Source: Chaunax sp. Z400 (taxonomy: Eukaryota; Chordata; Actinopteri; Lophiiformes; Chaunacidae). Taken from it: DNA of 64,000 bases. Every line of letters begins with the position of its first letter. The stretch's first letter is position 1. Made by a program: the position numbers and the translations under genes. Below, one piece after another: positions 11,801-24,000 of the stretch. The DNA is taken from the NCBI GenBank assembly GCA_037577475.1, contig CM075197.1:13963018-14027017 (forward strand), written 5' to 3'. Below the pieces are notes generated by a model. That model saw only the letters and a list, made by a program, of their open reading frames with translations. It had not been told where the DNA came from and ran no database searches.

Positions 11801-12714
11801 AGAGATAACAACAGTGACTATAATAACTGTAGGAAGCCTGTATCAGGATTACCTATGCACCGTAAAATAAAAAAATGACTCATCATCTATAGTAAAACTG
11901 ATTTAAAACAAAAGAGGGACTGCCAGTGATGAAGTCATGTTGCTATAGGTTGCCCAGCCTGCTAAAGGCATTCAAAAACATGACCTGTAGCTGGGGAGGG
12001 AACCCTCTGAGTGCCAAAGATGTCTGGTTGACAAATCATCATGTTAATCCCTAGCATCTACTATCTGATAAACAGAAATGAGAAAAATGAGGAGATTTGG
12101 GAATACCACATGCAAGAAATATGACTGGAAACTTAAATAAAGTCAAAGAGATAAGTCAAATTTAGCATTGACCACATTATGAGAGAGGATAAACCCACAG
12201 CCTGACGCACTTTGGAGGAGATAGGTATGCAGTTTTTTTGGGGGGGGACAGGGAAGTAAGAGTATGCCCTGTGGCTCCAGCAGGTGCAGTTGTAGCCCCA
12301 AGGGGAAAATAAAAATTTGCCCTTATCAGTAGTGAACTAATTAAAGTTACAGAAATGAGGAGAAAAAGTCCTAAAATAGGAACTAGATAACAGTTTTTCA
12401 TGACATGCAACTGCTGATCAGTAAATACACGTCTCCTCCTTTCTAATTATGTACAGCATCTGCCTTTGTTTTGCACCTCTCCATCAAAACCATATAAACA
12501 TCTTCAACTCCATCCTCCATGTTTGAGATTCAAAACTTAAAACAGGAGAGAAAGCAAGGAGAAAGAAATACCTGAGCAGTATAGCTTTCCCATTGTCAGC
12601 TTTGTTCTCGTAGACTTTTGCCCAGGACTCCTGGATCATCATCTTCTCCTTGTCAGTCAGAGGGCTTGGTCGCTCTAGGAGGTCCACCTCTCCCTCTCCC
12701 TGCATCATCTCCAT
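8814..12714 (-). CDS. cygb: Cytoglobin, complete in three exons
   Basis: Exons on the minus strand are 12714-12572 (143 nt), 9486-9255 (232 nt) and 8981-8814 (168 nt, stop TAG). They join in phase to 180 aa. The intron positions (after codon 48 position 2, and after codon 125) are the two classical globin introns B12.2 and G7.0. Cytoglobin is a hexacoordinated haem protein, thought to act in oxygen and nitric oxide chemistry in cytoplasm. Visible landmarks are Phe60 (CD1), distal His81 (E7, in KWHAQRV), proximal His113 (F8, in THALKH) and a C-terminal EVGWTKLSAS tail. Human cytoglobin has the same numbering for these residues. The redox pair Cys38/Cys83 of human cytoglobin is Lys38/Gln83 here, and the only cysteine is Cys160. 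Fish have two paralogues, and I cannot assign this one safely to cygb1 or cygb2. Intron 1 (3.1 kb) contains a LINE tail. ATG at 12714 follows TTCCCAG, so an upstream noncoding exon is possible. Confidence 0.93.
10260..10560 (+). mobile_element. LINE-like 3' tail within cygb intron 1
   Basis: A stretch with ATTGTACACTGTATTGTACA, then T-rich sequence, then AATTTCGTTCTGCTGTGTAC and GACAATAAAGTTAATCTTGA ending in short repeats of the final bases. This is the usual form of a 5'-truncated fish non-LTR retrotransposon 3' end. The clade was not determined. Confidence 0.5.
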
Positions 12715-13640
12715 CTGGGAACACAATTGTGCAGAGCTGAGCATGTGCAAAAGGCAGACCTTTGATGAGAGTATCCCCTCCCTCAAAACAAACACTAGAT
12801 TTTTCTACCTTCTTTTCTTATTTATGCCTCTTTCTTGGCCGAGAGAGGAAGAAAATCCCTTCCCTCCTTATTTTTCCCCACTGACAATCTTTGCTCTCCA
12901 CCTCTGAATCTCTGCTCAGCGAGAGTGTGAGTGAAGAACAGGCTGAGAAAACACAAGAAACACACGCAGCGAGCGAGGAGGAGCCTGTGTACTCTCTCTT
13001 TTACACTCTCCCTTCCCTTCCCTCCCTCTCTCCTCTTCTTTCTCACTCTACCCACCTCACCTTTGTAGCTGGTGTCTGATGAGACGATGACGAGATGAGG
13101 AGACGAATCCTTAATAAGAGAGTCAATGCGTGCAATGTGTGAGCGTGGACGAAATGAGAGATAATGATGTTAAAATAAGAAATAGGGGCTGACTCTGACC
13201 TTTTCCCTCCATCGTCACCATCCCAGACCATCCAGGAGATTAACCTGTAATGATATTGGGTTTATTACAAAGCCCTGCCGAGTAAAAACACTTCTGACTG
13301 AAAATTAAACAGCATGACATCCATTACAAATAGCACATCACATTGTGCTTTTTCAAAGCATACCTGACGGAATTCATATCTCACTTCTTTTGTCCCATTT
13401 GAAAACTAAAGATCATTATTCAAGTTTCAGCTTGTGCTGGGCGAACAGGTCCAGTTAGGCAAGAATCTGTCAGAGGAATGATAAACAAGTTGATAAACCT
13501 GTTTGCAAGACCAACCGGTATTCAAGATCGTTAATCCACTCTTGATTAAGACTTTTGAATAACAAACATAGTTCTTTTGCACACTATTGATCTTTTTTAA
13601 TCTATTTATCTTACTTAACATTTCCGTTTTCTTAGCTCTT
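12715..13640. other. 5' flank of cygb
   Basis: Contains purine/pyrimidine-rich tracts (12640-13060) and no coding exon that can be supported. The cygb promoter or a noncoding first exon probably lies here, but no TATA box or CpG island is clear. Confidence 0.35.
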
Positions 13641-13746
13641 TGCTCTTTTTTTTAATGTGTGACTATGTTTTAGTATGACTGACTTGACTGCTCACAGTGA
13701 ATTGCCCCTGGTGGAATAAATAAAGTTGTTTGGATTGAATTGAATA
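13640..13746 (+). mobile_element. LINE-like 3' tail
   Basis: Reads GTGAATTGCCCCTGGTGGAA followed by TAAATAAAGTTGTTTGGATTGAATTGAAT. This is the typical 3' end of a truncated fish non-LTR element terminating in GAATT repeats. Confidence 0.55.
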
Positions 13747-15895
13747 TGGGGGCGGCAAAAAGACATCCCACATTGTGACTAGCATTAAGAATGAAGTGAT
13801 AACTACTGCCATACTGCAGAGGTACAATGTACAGTACAGGTGCCAGCAGCACACGGAGCCATGTTAAACATTTACAAAGTCCTTGAGAGTAATCCATTAA
13901 CAATTGAGTTGGTGAAAAACTGTGCTTCATGTATATCATTTCTGGATTGCTCTGTCACTGAGAAAATAACCTTTTCCAAACAGTCTTACTCAACAGCACC
14001 ACGGCAAATATATGGTCAGTTATTAAGACATTATTTTGTAAATATTTTCAAGATTAATCATCAAACCGCCTGGTCAGTATCAGATAGTAAGGGTGAGATT
14101 AGGGTGTAGTCGACCAGACAAACAAGGAGTCTTGGCCAATAATTTTAAATCAACATGCTCGGCTCGCACTGGTTTATGTTCCTGCAGAGGAACACGGATA
14201 CATTTTTTAGTGCTTTATAATTATTTCTGCTGTCCACACCTACAACAAAAATGTTGTAGCTCATTCATTTAAGAATCGTGTTGTATTAATCCTACTCACT
14301 GGGGTCTGGCTAGACCAAAGGTCCTTTGTTCTATCATTCCATTGTCATGACTTTGTCAATCACTTTGTTCCTAATTGTTTCGCATGATTGCATCTATTTC
14401 TGTTTTCTCTAGAGCTTTTTAAAATTAAAACGTTATTGGGGGATAGGACATTGGATTAAAGGGTGTATAGTGGGTGCAAACTGTCAATCATTGTGAATGA
14501 GACAAACAGAGAGAAAGCAAACACAGATTACCTCATGTGCTCTGTCATAAATGCTCTTTCAAAGGTAAGGTGATGTTCAAAGTCAGAAATACCATACATA
14601 TTGTCTCAATGAACCCTTTATATGTAAACATCCTTCATTTTACATAACAAATTGCATTTTTTTAAATTTTGAATTACATTTATTCAATGACATTTTGTTT
14701 GTGAGGACAACTTAAATCAAAAGGTGTTGGATGGCTATGGGTTTATTTCAATTATTCTATAGTGGAATAATATTTACTTGAAATTAATGAAAACTAAATG
14801 ACCCCAGAATCAATTAATGGTTAATAAGCTTGTAAGTACTAAAGTGAATTGTACTTGGGTCAAAAGCTGCAAATTTCATTAAAGAAAATGTGACTTTTTA
14901 TTTAACACAAGATGCAAAATCACTACCTTTCCTAAAAATGATATTTTGTATATAATATGTATGATATAAATATTTTGTTTTCTCCAGATAACGTTATTTA
15001 CATAACTATCAAAACTTTAAGAAGAAATAAGTTTACATTCCAACCTACTCTCTCTCCTCTGACTAAGACCTCATGATTTCATTATTGTAGGTTACTTCTA
15101 AAAACACATAACTTTACTCTGTAGATCCAGGGTTATTAAGTAATGACATCTAGTGGACAGCTGGAGTAATACTGCTTCTTAGACGCTGACAAAAATGCAG
15201 TGTTTGCGTTTAATGAAGTGTAGGAAGTTAATGTCAATTATTCTTTGAAGGAACTCAATTATGATGCAAATTATCTATTAGAATATCCCCTCTGTCAAAA
15301 GCTGAAGGAGTTCAGTCACATATAGACCGGCTTTATTGACATATACAATCACCTAACATATTAATTGGGCTGATTTTGAAATCACTGACAATTAAAATTA
15401 TATTGATTCATGGATCTATGATGATCATTTCATTATCACTTTAATTAACCCTCGATAACATGGTGTTGACCTTGGGCAATTTTTGGATCTCACATGGCAC
15501 TTTGAAACAAGGAAGGTCCGTGAATACATCATGAGTTTACTGTATTATCGGAATGTTTATGCTTAGGCTCTATGCAGACATCTGCTTACATACAAATTTT
15601 CTTCTGACCACTATGCTACAAGCCACAGAATATGCCTGAACATGTGTGGAATTCATCCTCCATGTGTCTCTGGGATGGCCTCAGCAGGTGAAGCCACTCC
15701 AGCACGGGCGGCCACATTCCACAATAAACATACAAACACTGTACCAGAGGCGTTAACCCTATGGAGAGGATGAGGCAGCAGCAATAACACACACTGACAG
15801 TCATTTGGACGTGGGTTTATATGTTTATATGAAATGTGAGAAACCTTTATGTGATGTAAAGCAGTAGTATAGCAGTACAGCTTGATGGATTTTTT
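13747..15895. other. Intergenic, no gene seen
   Basis: AT-rich, with only short shadow frames. No repeats with recognisable ends. Confidence 0.45.
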
Positions 15896-15899
15896 ATTA

Positions 15900-16050
15900 A
15901 ACTTGGTCAAAGGGCTGGGTGCCTATCAAGGAAGAACCCATTAAATTTTGGATTGGATCCAGATAAAGGGACAGAGTCAGGATTTTCTGAACACTGGAAG
16001 ATGCTTTGGGACCATTTTTGTCAATAACGCATAAACCACCTGACAGATTA
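15900..16050 (+). repeat. Dispersed fish repeat fragment
   Basis: Contains AAGGAAGAACCCATTAAATT and GGATTGGATCCAGATAAAGG. This is a wording shared, diverged and in inverse orientation, with 20280-20470, and more loosely with 45050-45320 and 60165-60500. It is probably a family of old noncoding elements. Family name unknown. Confidence 0.45.
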
Positions 16051-16737
16051 CATCAAAGTGGGTGAAAGGCTGGAGCATATGACATGGAAAAAATCATCAA
16101 ATTTCATCAGTCATTTCATCAGTTCTACTGTACAAGAAGTAATTGGCACCAACATCGACACTACAAAATTTGTATGTGAACCTAAAAAGACTATTTATAT
16201 CTTTGAACGTCTGTTTTCAATATTTTGGTTCGGAAATCATCATTATACAGAATATGGGGATGGAATGACATGTAAATATATGTTTAATTTAAGGTTTGTT
16301 TATAGATCTCGTTTTATTGAAAAACATGTCACAGCAGGTAAAGTACAAGAAGCATAAGAATCTTAAAAAATCTTACGATAATAATAATGCATATATTGAA
16401 AAGTCTATTACACTTATATAAAAATAAGAGCCATCAAGAGAGGACATATCCTCCAGCGTGCATTTGCACAAATACAAGTTCTTTCAGTTTAGCAGTCAGT
16501 GAGAAATAAATATCAAATGGTGCTGATCAGAACTGGAAAAATCAATATCAAGAGAGAAATCAAGAGTTGAGGTTATGTTTTCATGGACCTCTACTCTATT
16601 CTGATCAGTAATAAACAACATCTTCCCCAGTAATTAGCAAAAGACATGTGTTGCATCATTCCTGATATACATGTACAATTTGTCAAAGAACACATAGTTT
16701 ACAGGATGTGATTCAAAACGAACCTCATGCTTCTCAC

Positions 16738-17380
16738 TGTCATGGTTCTGGAATTTGGTTGCTTGTTTCCTGTTTTATTTTGAAAGTCTGCTTTCCATGT
16801 TCTGTGTTTTTGCTTTGCATTTCCTGTCTTATTGGGTCCTATGATCTGTTTTACCCTTTTGGCTCCTCTTTTTGTGTTTTATTCATCTGTGTTTTTAGTT
16901 CCAGTTTGTTCCCTTTCCCCGTGTTTGTTTGCTCTGTCGTGTTAGTTTATGATTGGTTTATCCTTCATGTTTTCCCCTTTAAGGTTTCCCTTCTCTGCAT
17001 TTTCCCTCCAATGTGTGATTGTCTGATCGTCTCCACCTGTGTCGATTGTCTCCTCCTCCCTGTGTCACCTGTGTATCATTCCCTTGTTACCCTAGTGTAT
17101 TTAGTCTGTGTGATTCCCTCTGTGAGTTGTCAGTTCGTCGTCAATGCCACATCTGCTTTCCTCTGTTTGATCTCCTGCTTCCCTAGTGTTCCCAGTGTTC
17201 AGTGTAAGTGTTTCTTGGTTTTGGCATTTTGGATTATTGTTATTTCCTGTGTTCCTGCTTTTTTGCCTGTCTTTGGATTTTGTTTTGTTTTGGACTTGTT
17301 TTGGACTTATTAAATCGTTGAAATGCATTCTGCCCCTGTGTTGTCTGCATCTTTGGGTCCTGCTTTTGTGTATCCTGACA
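16738..17380 (+). mobile_element. Solo LTR, about 643 bp
   Basis: The unit starts TGTCATGG and ends CCTGACA, giving TG...CA termini inside a 5-bp TGTCA/TGACA inverted pair. It is flanked by CTCAC (16733-16737) and CTCAT (17381-17385), a plausible 5-bp target duplication with one substitution. An ATTAAA-type poly(A) signal occurs near 17310, and the interior is strongly T-rich on the plus strand. No primer-binding site, gag or pol is adjacent, so this is best read as a solo LTR left by recombination. The long open frame inside it reflects base composition, not a gene. Confidence 0.65.
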
Positions 17381-17539
17381 CTCATAAGAACATGTATAAG
17401 TTGCAGCCAGGGTAATGCAAAAAATGAAAAAGCGTGAAAAGAACAACATTGACAAATACAATGGAGGGTAGAAATACCACATTCATCAACAAATAGTCAT
17501 TTTAAGTGTATTGAGACAAATGTATGTAAATAAGGATAT

Positions 17540-18085
17540 CAGCCACGTGCGTTACAACAAGGCATGATTTACAAACTGTTGCTTATTACGTGTAGCTAAA
17601 TTACAAAATTGTCAAGAAATCCTAAGAATTTAAATGTAAAATAACCAAATCCAACTCGAACACTACTTGTACCCCTGGGGATAAGTCACTCCCATTACGA
17701 CACGTGTTACGCAAATCGCAGCTGGCAAGATAGTCTCATAGCGGCCTCCGTAGTTGGAAGAGCGGCGAAGTAAATGATAGTGTTACCCAATTGACAGGTA
17801 CTAGACGTATGTACGCCAGCAGTAGGATACTTCGTAGAGGAAATAGATCAATCGCTGATTGTTATAACTATACTGTAGCTAAATTTATAGATAATAACGT
17901 CACATTGTCTTATTACTGTATCTCATCGAGTAGGCTAGTGTCAAGGCTCGTGTGCGGTAGGTTGCTAGCTAGCTAGTTAGCTAACCCTTACGTCGTAAGA
18001 ATAACATCGGAAACAAGCGGTGGTCGGTTCATAGACACGGTACCGCTACTCATCGGTGTCTAGGAAGATAAAACAAAGTGCTAGA
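17540..18085 (+). promoter_or_regulatory. prpsap1 5' flank with two CACGTG E-boxes
   Basis: CACGTG occurs at 17544-17549 and 17701-17706, about 540 and 385 bp above the start codon. The segment is richer in CpG than its surroundings. CACGTG is the core bound by MYC/MAX, USF and related factors, and nucleotide-synthesis genes are known MYC targets, but occupancy here is inference. No TATA box is evident. Confidence 0.4.
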
Positions 18086-21000
18086 ATGAACGTAGCTAAA
18101 AGTGGTTATCGGGTATTTTCCGCGAACTCCTCCGTAGCATCCACAGAATTGGCCAAGAAGATAACAGAGTAAGTAAGCACAATGTTGCCTGTCTGACTTT
18201 TTTTTCGTAGCTGCTTAACACATGTTAATGTTTTAGAATAATACCAGTTGGTCTCATACATAAGACAGAGATGTTAAAACACTGAGCCAACCTTCATAGG
18301 CGTAGTTAAGTAGCAGAGCCCCTAAGTTTTAATTTAAGGCCTATACTTACACATTACGCTTTACTGTATATTAGCCATATGGCCTAGTCAATAGAATTGT
18401 CCGAAAAGTTCAAATTAAGTTATTGTCTTGCACAAGCCTGGAGTAAGATACTAAAAGAAAAAGCTAAGCAAAAGCAAAGGTACTGGATGTTTCTAGGGAT
18501 ACAGTTGGAAACAGTTCCCAAATTCAAAGCTTAAGGTGCGGTGGCTACACTACATGGCTGTGGAAGAAAGAGGAAGGTATCGACACCTGTCGTCATATTC
18601 CTGAGGAGGCAGGTGGACAAACACTCGCGTGACAGCAAAAGATCTGCAGCAAGACTTGGAGGCAGCATGACTGACGTTTCAGTTGGCACCGTAAGACGCA
18701 CACCACATGCTGAAAGGCCCCATACCTGAACTCCAAGATGTGCACCACTGCAGACCCAAAAAGCACAAGAAAAGTTGGCTCCAGTACACTGAAAACCATC
18801 TAGATAAGCCGCAGACTTTTTGGGATGCTGTTCTTAGGAGCAATGTACACAACCGTAACTGTTCAGACCTACAGATCAGGTTTGGAATAATGAAGCGTAT
18901 GCTGAAAAGAACAACCTACAGTTGTAGAGCATGGCCCAGTGATGCTCTGGGGCTGCTTTTCTTCCTTGGGAGCTGGAAACCTGCAGCGTGTAGAGGGCAT
19001 CAGGAAATCCTAGAAGAAAACATCTTGCATCTGTGAGGAAGCTGAAGCTCGGACACCATTTGACATTCCAAAAGAACATTGATACCAAGCAGACCTCAAA
19101 GTCCACCAAGGCTTGGTTTCAGAAGTAGTACTGGATCATTCTAGACTGGCCGTCACAGTTGCCTGACTTAAATCCCATAGACGGTCTCTGGTGGGATTTC
19201 AAGAAAGTAGTTGCACCATGTAAACCAGGAATATTACAGAACTGGAGGCCTTTGTCCATGAGGAATGGGCTAAGATTCCTCCGGAATGCTGTCAGAAGCT
19301 GGTGTCTGGCTTTGCATCGTGTTTACAGTGGTTCATAGCAGCATAAGGGTGCTCTACAAAGTAGAAGAGATGCTTGTCATGCAGGGGTTGAATAATTTTG
19401 AGATCACAGTAGTCGGTAAAAGTAGCAATCTGTTGTATTGAGCTATTTAAACTATTTTTGTATGTTTTGGTTATAATGAACAGCTGATAAATAGTATATT
19501 TTGCCTATAAACCTAATATACAATGGGGGTTGAATAATGTACATCTCACAACTGGTTAAATTATCTGTAATTGTACGCTCTTGTTTTACAGAAGGCTGGG
19601 AGTTGAACTGGGCAAGTCGGTGGTCTTTCAGGAGTCTAATGGAGGTGAGTAGAGTATTATCGCTTTGTAAGTCCAGTAAAAGTATTAATGTTTCCAACAA
19701 AGGGTACCTCTTACTTTGGTTTGATAGGATTATTTTACTGTAATCAGGTAACTTCACCAAATTTTTGGGATTATGAATTTAAATGTCTAATCGGGTTTGA
19801 GAAAGTATATTGTACTGTTTATAATGCTTTATTAACATCCTATTTGCTCAGATGTGTGCACACTGAATGCGCACAGTTACAGAAAAGGAACGAAAAGTCG
19901 TCAGAATATTACATATTAAAAGTGAAATTAAAATTCAGAGTTCCTAAATGAACTGATTGCATCATTTGTTCCCTCACAATAGAAACTAGAGTGGATGTAA
20001 AAGAATCAGTGCGCGGACAAACTATCTTCATCATTCAGACCATTCCGCGGTGAGTAGTCGAAAGGCTTGTCATTTATTCCTTATTAAATAAAAACTACTT
20101 GTTTTCAGGACAAATTCACAGATAAGGTTTCTGCTACTGGGTCTCTGAATAATAACAAAAGATGCGCATAGAGTGGGATCATGTATGTTGTTGTATTTAT
20201 TGTGAAATAACCACCATTGCCTATAACAATCTATCTAACATGACTCAGTCAGATATGTTCAACCAGACATGTGAGCCATCAAAATGGCTGCCCTGAGGGC
20301 TCTTGTATCGTTGAAGAAAATGGAAAAACAATCCTGGATCCAACTCTTAATACAGATCCATTTCTGAATTTAATGGTTTCTTTGTTGCTACATGCCTAGC
20401 CTTCCCACTTGGTCCCATCAAAATATACTGAGGAACAGTAGAAACAGCACCATTCCTCTCCAGACATGATCTGACATCCTGACAAATAGCTCCTGTGTGG
20501 TTGCGCTATGCTAAACAATGGCCTTCTGTTATACTGCCAGCTGGTTCACATTGTGACTGGCTTTCAATTCAGTTTGCGTCAAGGAGTGAAATGTTTGTTA
20601 AGCAAACGTACTGGGCGTCAGTATCATTTACATATACTGAGCCACAGAGGAAACACATAATTTTAAAAACCCTGTAATTTCTATTCACTTGCCCTCATCT
20701 ACAGAAACAAACATGTGATAGACTGAAATGACTTTTTTAAGTACCCACAACCAAAACATGTTAAATCATGAATAACCATGATTTAGTCATAACATAGAAA
20801 TAACGTTGGTGCATTTCAGAGTAAACAATGGTGTTGGTGAGATTTTTTTCTGCATGATTGAAAACACCCGGCCAAGGCAATAAAATCCCAGGTCTAATTA
20901 ATGTCCTACTGAAACAACTGATTATGCCTGAGTGAGGCCGAGCCCAAGTGACAAATCCCACTTAGGTGTATGTCGCAATAGGTGAGATGGATTAAAATTG

Positions 21001-24000
21001 GAGGGAGGGTGAGGCGGGGGGAGAGCAACGCGGAGGGCCACAGCGCACCACTGTACCAAGACCTGCCCCGCAACAACACCCCTCACCCCAACCCAAAACC
21101 CCAAGCCCTACTGTGAGTCCTACTGTGCAAAATAAACAAATGTGACCATTCTAGTGTATGAGTGTGTGCTAAGGTAGTGCAGTGCATTAAAAGAAACGAG
21201 GCCTGCAGTGCCCTGCCACCCAAGGCCAGAGACCAGGGAGGCGGAGGCGTCTCCAGACCCCTCATCCCCCAAAGCCCCACAGCACCGAGCCCGGCACCTG
21301 GGAGGGCCGCTTTGGACTTTGACCCTCCCGGGTGCATGGGGCAGGTCCAAGAGGAACTGCAACACAGAATAAGAGAGTTAATCATGCAGGATTGTTACAT
21401 ACATCATACATACATCATAGTTGCATTACGTACATTATAGTTACATAGTTATGTGATGTAATGTGCGTGGCATTAGCTCTGTCGGCTTCACTGACTAGCT
21501 CAGTCCCAAAACAGACAGGAATGGTGTCCATCTTTCTTTGAAGTGTTTGAAAGTTGTTGTTGATGTGAGCAGTGATTTTTTTCCCCTCCCACGACTGTGT
21601 AATCTGAGAGGAGGGTTTTTCCAATGGCTAATGTTTATTGAATTTTTTGCCCTCCAGTTGAGTAGAATGGTTTTCTTGGCAACAGTTTGAGAAATGAGTA
21701 GGCTATTTTTGTATTTGTGTGGTATATTAGTTTCTGACGTGTCTCCTAACAGGCGGAGTTGTGGGAATGGAGGGATTCTGCAGGGTCAGGATGGTGGAAA
21801 GTTGTCGTGTCACTGTGTTCCAAAAAGAGAACTGGCTGGCAGGAAATAAATATCTCTCGTGCCTATTTTGCAATATGAGCAAGTGTCTGTGTTTGCCAGT
21901 TGACACCTTCAACATTGCATGTGTCAATAATTATTTGGCTAATTATCCAGTCAGTCATCTGAGCATATTGAGCCTCAGGGTACTGGCAGGCAAAACAAGT
22001 TGAACTGTTTTGCCTTGTTCAATGTTTTGTAAGCCATTCCTCCGCTAAGTAGCCAAAACATTAACGCCATAAATTGGCTCCCCTCAGGGTTTTTGAAATT
22101 TTAAAGGAAGTGACAAAAATAAAACTGTAACTTTACCTGAGCTATACATCTTGTTGTGCAAAAAGACTCGAAGGTTTGATGGTGGGGAGGGCAAAGCACT
22201 GTGACGGTTGTCGTGTAAACGCCCACCTTAAGCATTCGGATGGCCTGAGCGAAAAAAAGCTCCTTCTCATCCTATCCGTGGCAAGTGTTCAGCAGGTCTC
22301 GAGGATTTATACAGGTGCCACTTCTGCAGCTTGTTTTGCAAATTCTAGATGGTGAAAATGACATGGCCTGAAAAAAATATTTTCAGTCAGATGATTTAAA
22401 AAAAAATTCAATGTCTGAATTCACCACCGTCAAGTCAATTATCAGTTACTTAAGTGTACATGTTCTTTTTTCTTCTTTTTTTTTTTTACACAATCAGAGA
22501 TGTCAACACAGCCATCATGGAGCTGCTGGTTATGGCCTACGCCCTCAAGACCTCTTGTGCAAAGAACATTATCGGAGTCATTCCTTACTTCCCCTACAGC
22601 AAACAGTGCAAGATGAGAAAGAGGGGCTCAATAGTGAGCAAGTTGTTAGCTTCAATGTTAGCAAAAGCAGGTAAGGAGAACAAAATGAATGTCATCCTGA
22701 GATTTGTCACGTCCCTTTATCCGTCACCGTCATGTTCACACGGAAATATTAATAAGATGTGGTAAGTCCACGCCTCTTGTCTGTCTTTTCACTCCAAAGG
22801 ACTGACACACATCATCACCATGGACTTGCATCAGAAGGAGATCCAGGGATTCTTCAGCTTTCCAGTGGACAACCTGCGTGCCTCCCCTTTCTTGATTCAA
22901 TACATCCAAGAGGAGGTGATGATTCTATTTGAATAAATGCTCTGTGTGTGTGTGTGTATAAGTATTTGCAATCCCACCTATAAACCAAATCAATCATACC
23001 AGTCTGATTGAAACATAGACATCTGTCTTCCTTTGTCCTGTCAGATTCCTGATTACCGAAATGCCATCATTGTGGCAAAGTCCCCGTCAGCAGCCAAGAG
23101 GTAACTTGGGGGGGGAAAAAGTCACACAAACACCCACATTTTACTTATCAATGTTTTACAAATTATTTGCAATGCATGTGGCTGAATATGTGTACATGCA
23201 AGGATGAAAAAATAGTAAAGGCTAATTCTGACTATTCTCCTTTTCTTTGGTCAGGGCTCAGTCCTATGCTGAACGCCTGCGTTTGGGTCTGGCTGTGATT
23301 CACGGCGAGGCTCAGTGTGCAGAGTCTGACATGGCTGATGGAAGACACTCCCCACCATGTGTACGCAACACCACCGGACACACAGGGCTGGAGCTCCCTT
23401 GTAAGAATACCCGTCTTTGTAGAGTGCTGTTGATGCTCTTCATGTTTGCTTCGCAGATTATTATTCAAAGCTTGATAGATTTAACCTGTTGATTGTTATT
23501 CACAGTTAGGGGCCTTTTTATTTGTCACAGTGTGGTCAAATTCAACAGGAGATTTCCTATAAATTCTGCTTGCGTAGCTACTTCACACCAAGCGTAATAT
23601 AAATCCTGCAGACAACCAAATACAGCTCTTATTTGTGCTAACTGTTTTTGAGCTGTTGATTCTGCTGTTTCTCACTCATACCATCAACCATACTCCAAGA
23701 AATTGATTTTTGTGTTACTGCATGTTTTATTTCCACAGATATACTACCTCTACTCATGCTGCATCCTCTGACAGCTGCAACCCCTAACTTACAAAAAGTG
23801 ACGTGCTCAATAATCTGAGAATCCTAGTCGCTTGCCTGTTTGTTGGCACATACTCTGGGTTGAAATATTACATTTTTGTGACAAGTACTAACATCATTGT
23901 GGCATACAGCTTTCAGCATATTAGCAGTGTTGATTCCTGGTAAGGCCATGATATACTACAATAATAATAGCAAATGATTGTGTCATTGGCAAATGAATCC

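Noticed and set aside
16708..17313. 201-aa open frame rich in Phe, Leu, Ser, Cys and Val
   Set aside because: It lies within the T-rich solo LTR. The residue bias follows base composition, and no domain or splice pattern is visible.
18541..19036. Two plus-strand frames in prpsap1 intron 1
   Set aside because: They are fragments of a Tc1-like transposase with frameshifts and stops, not genes.
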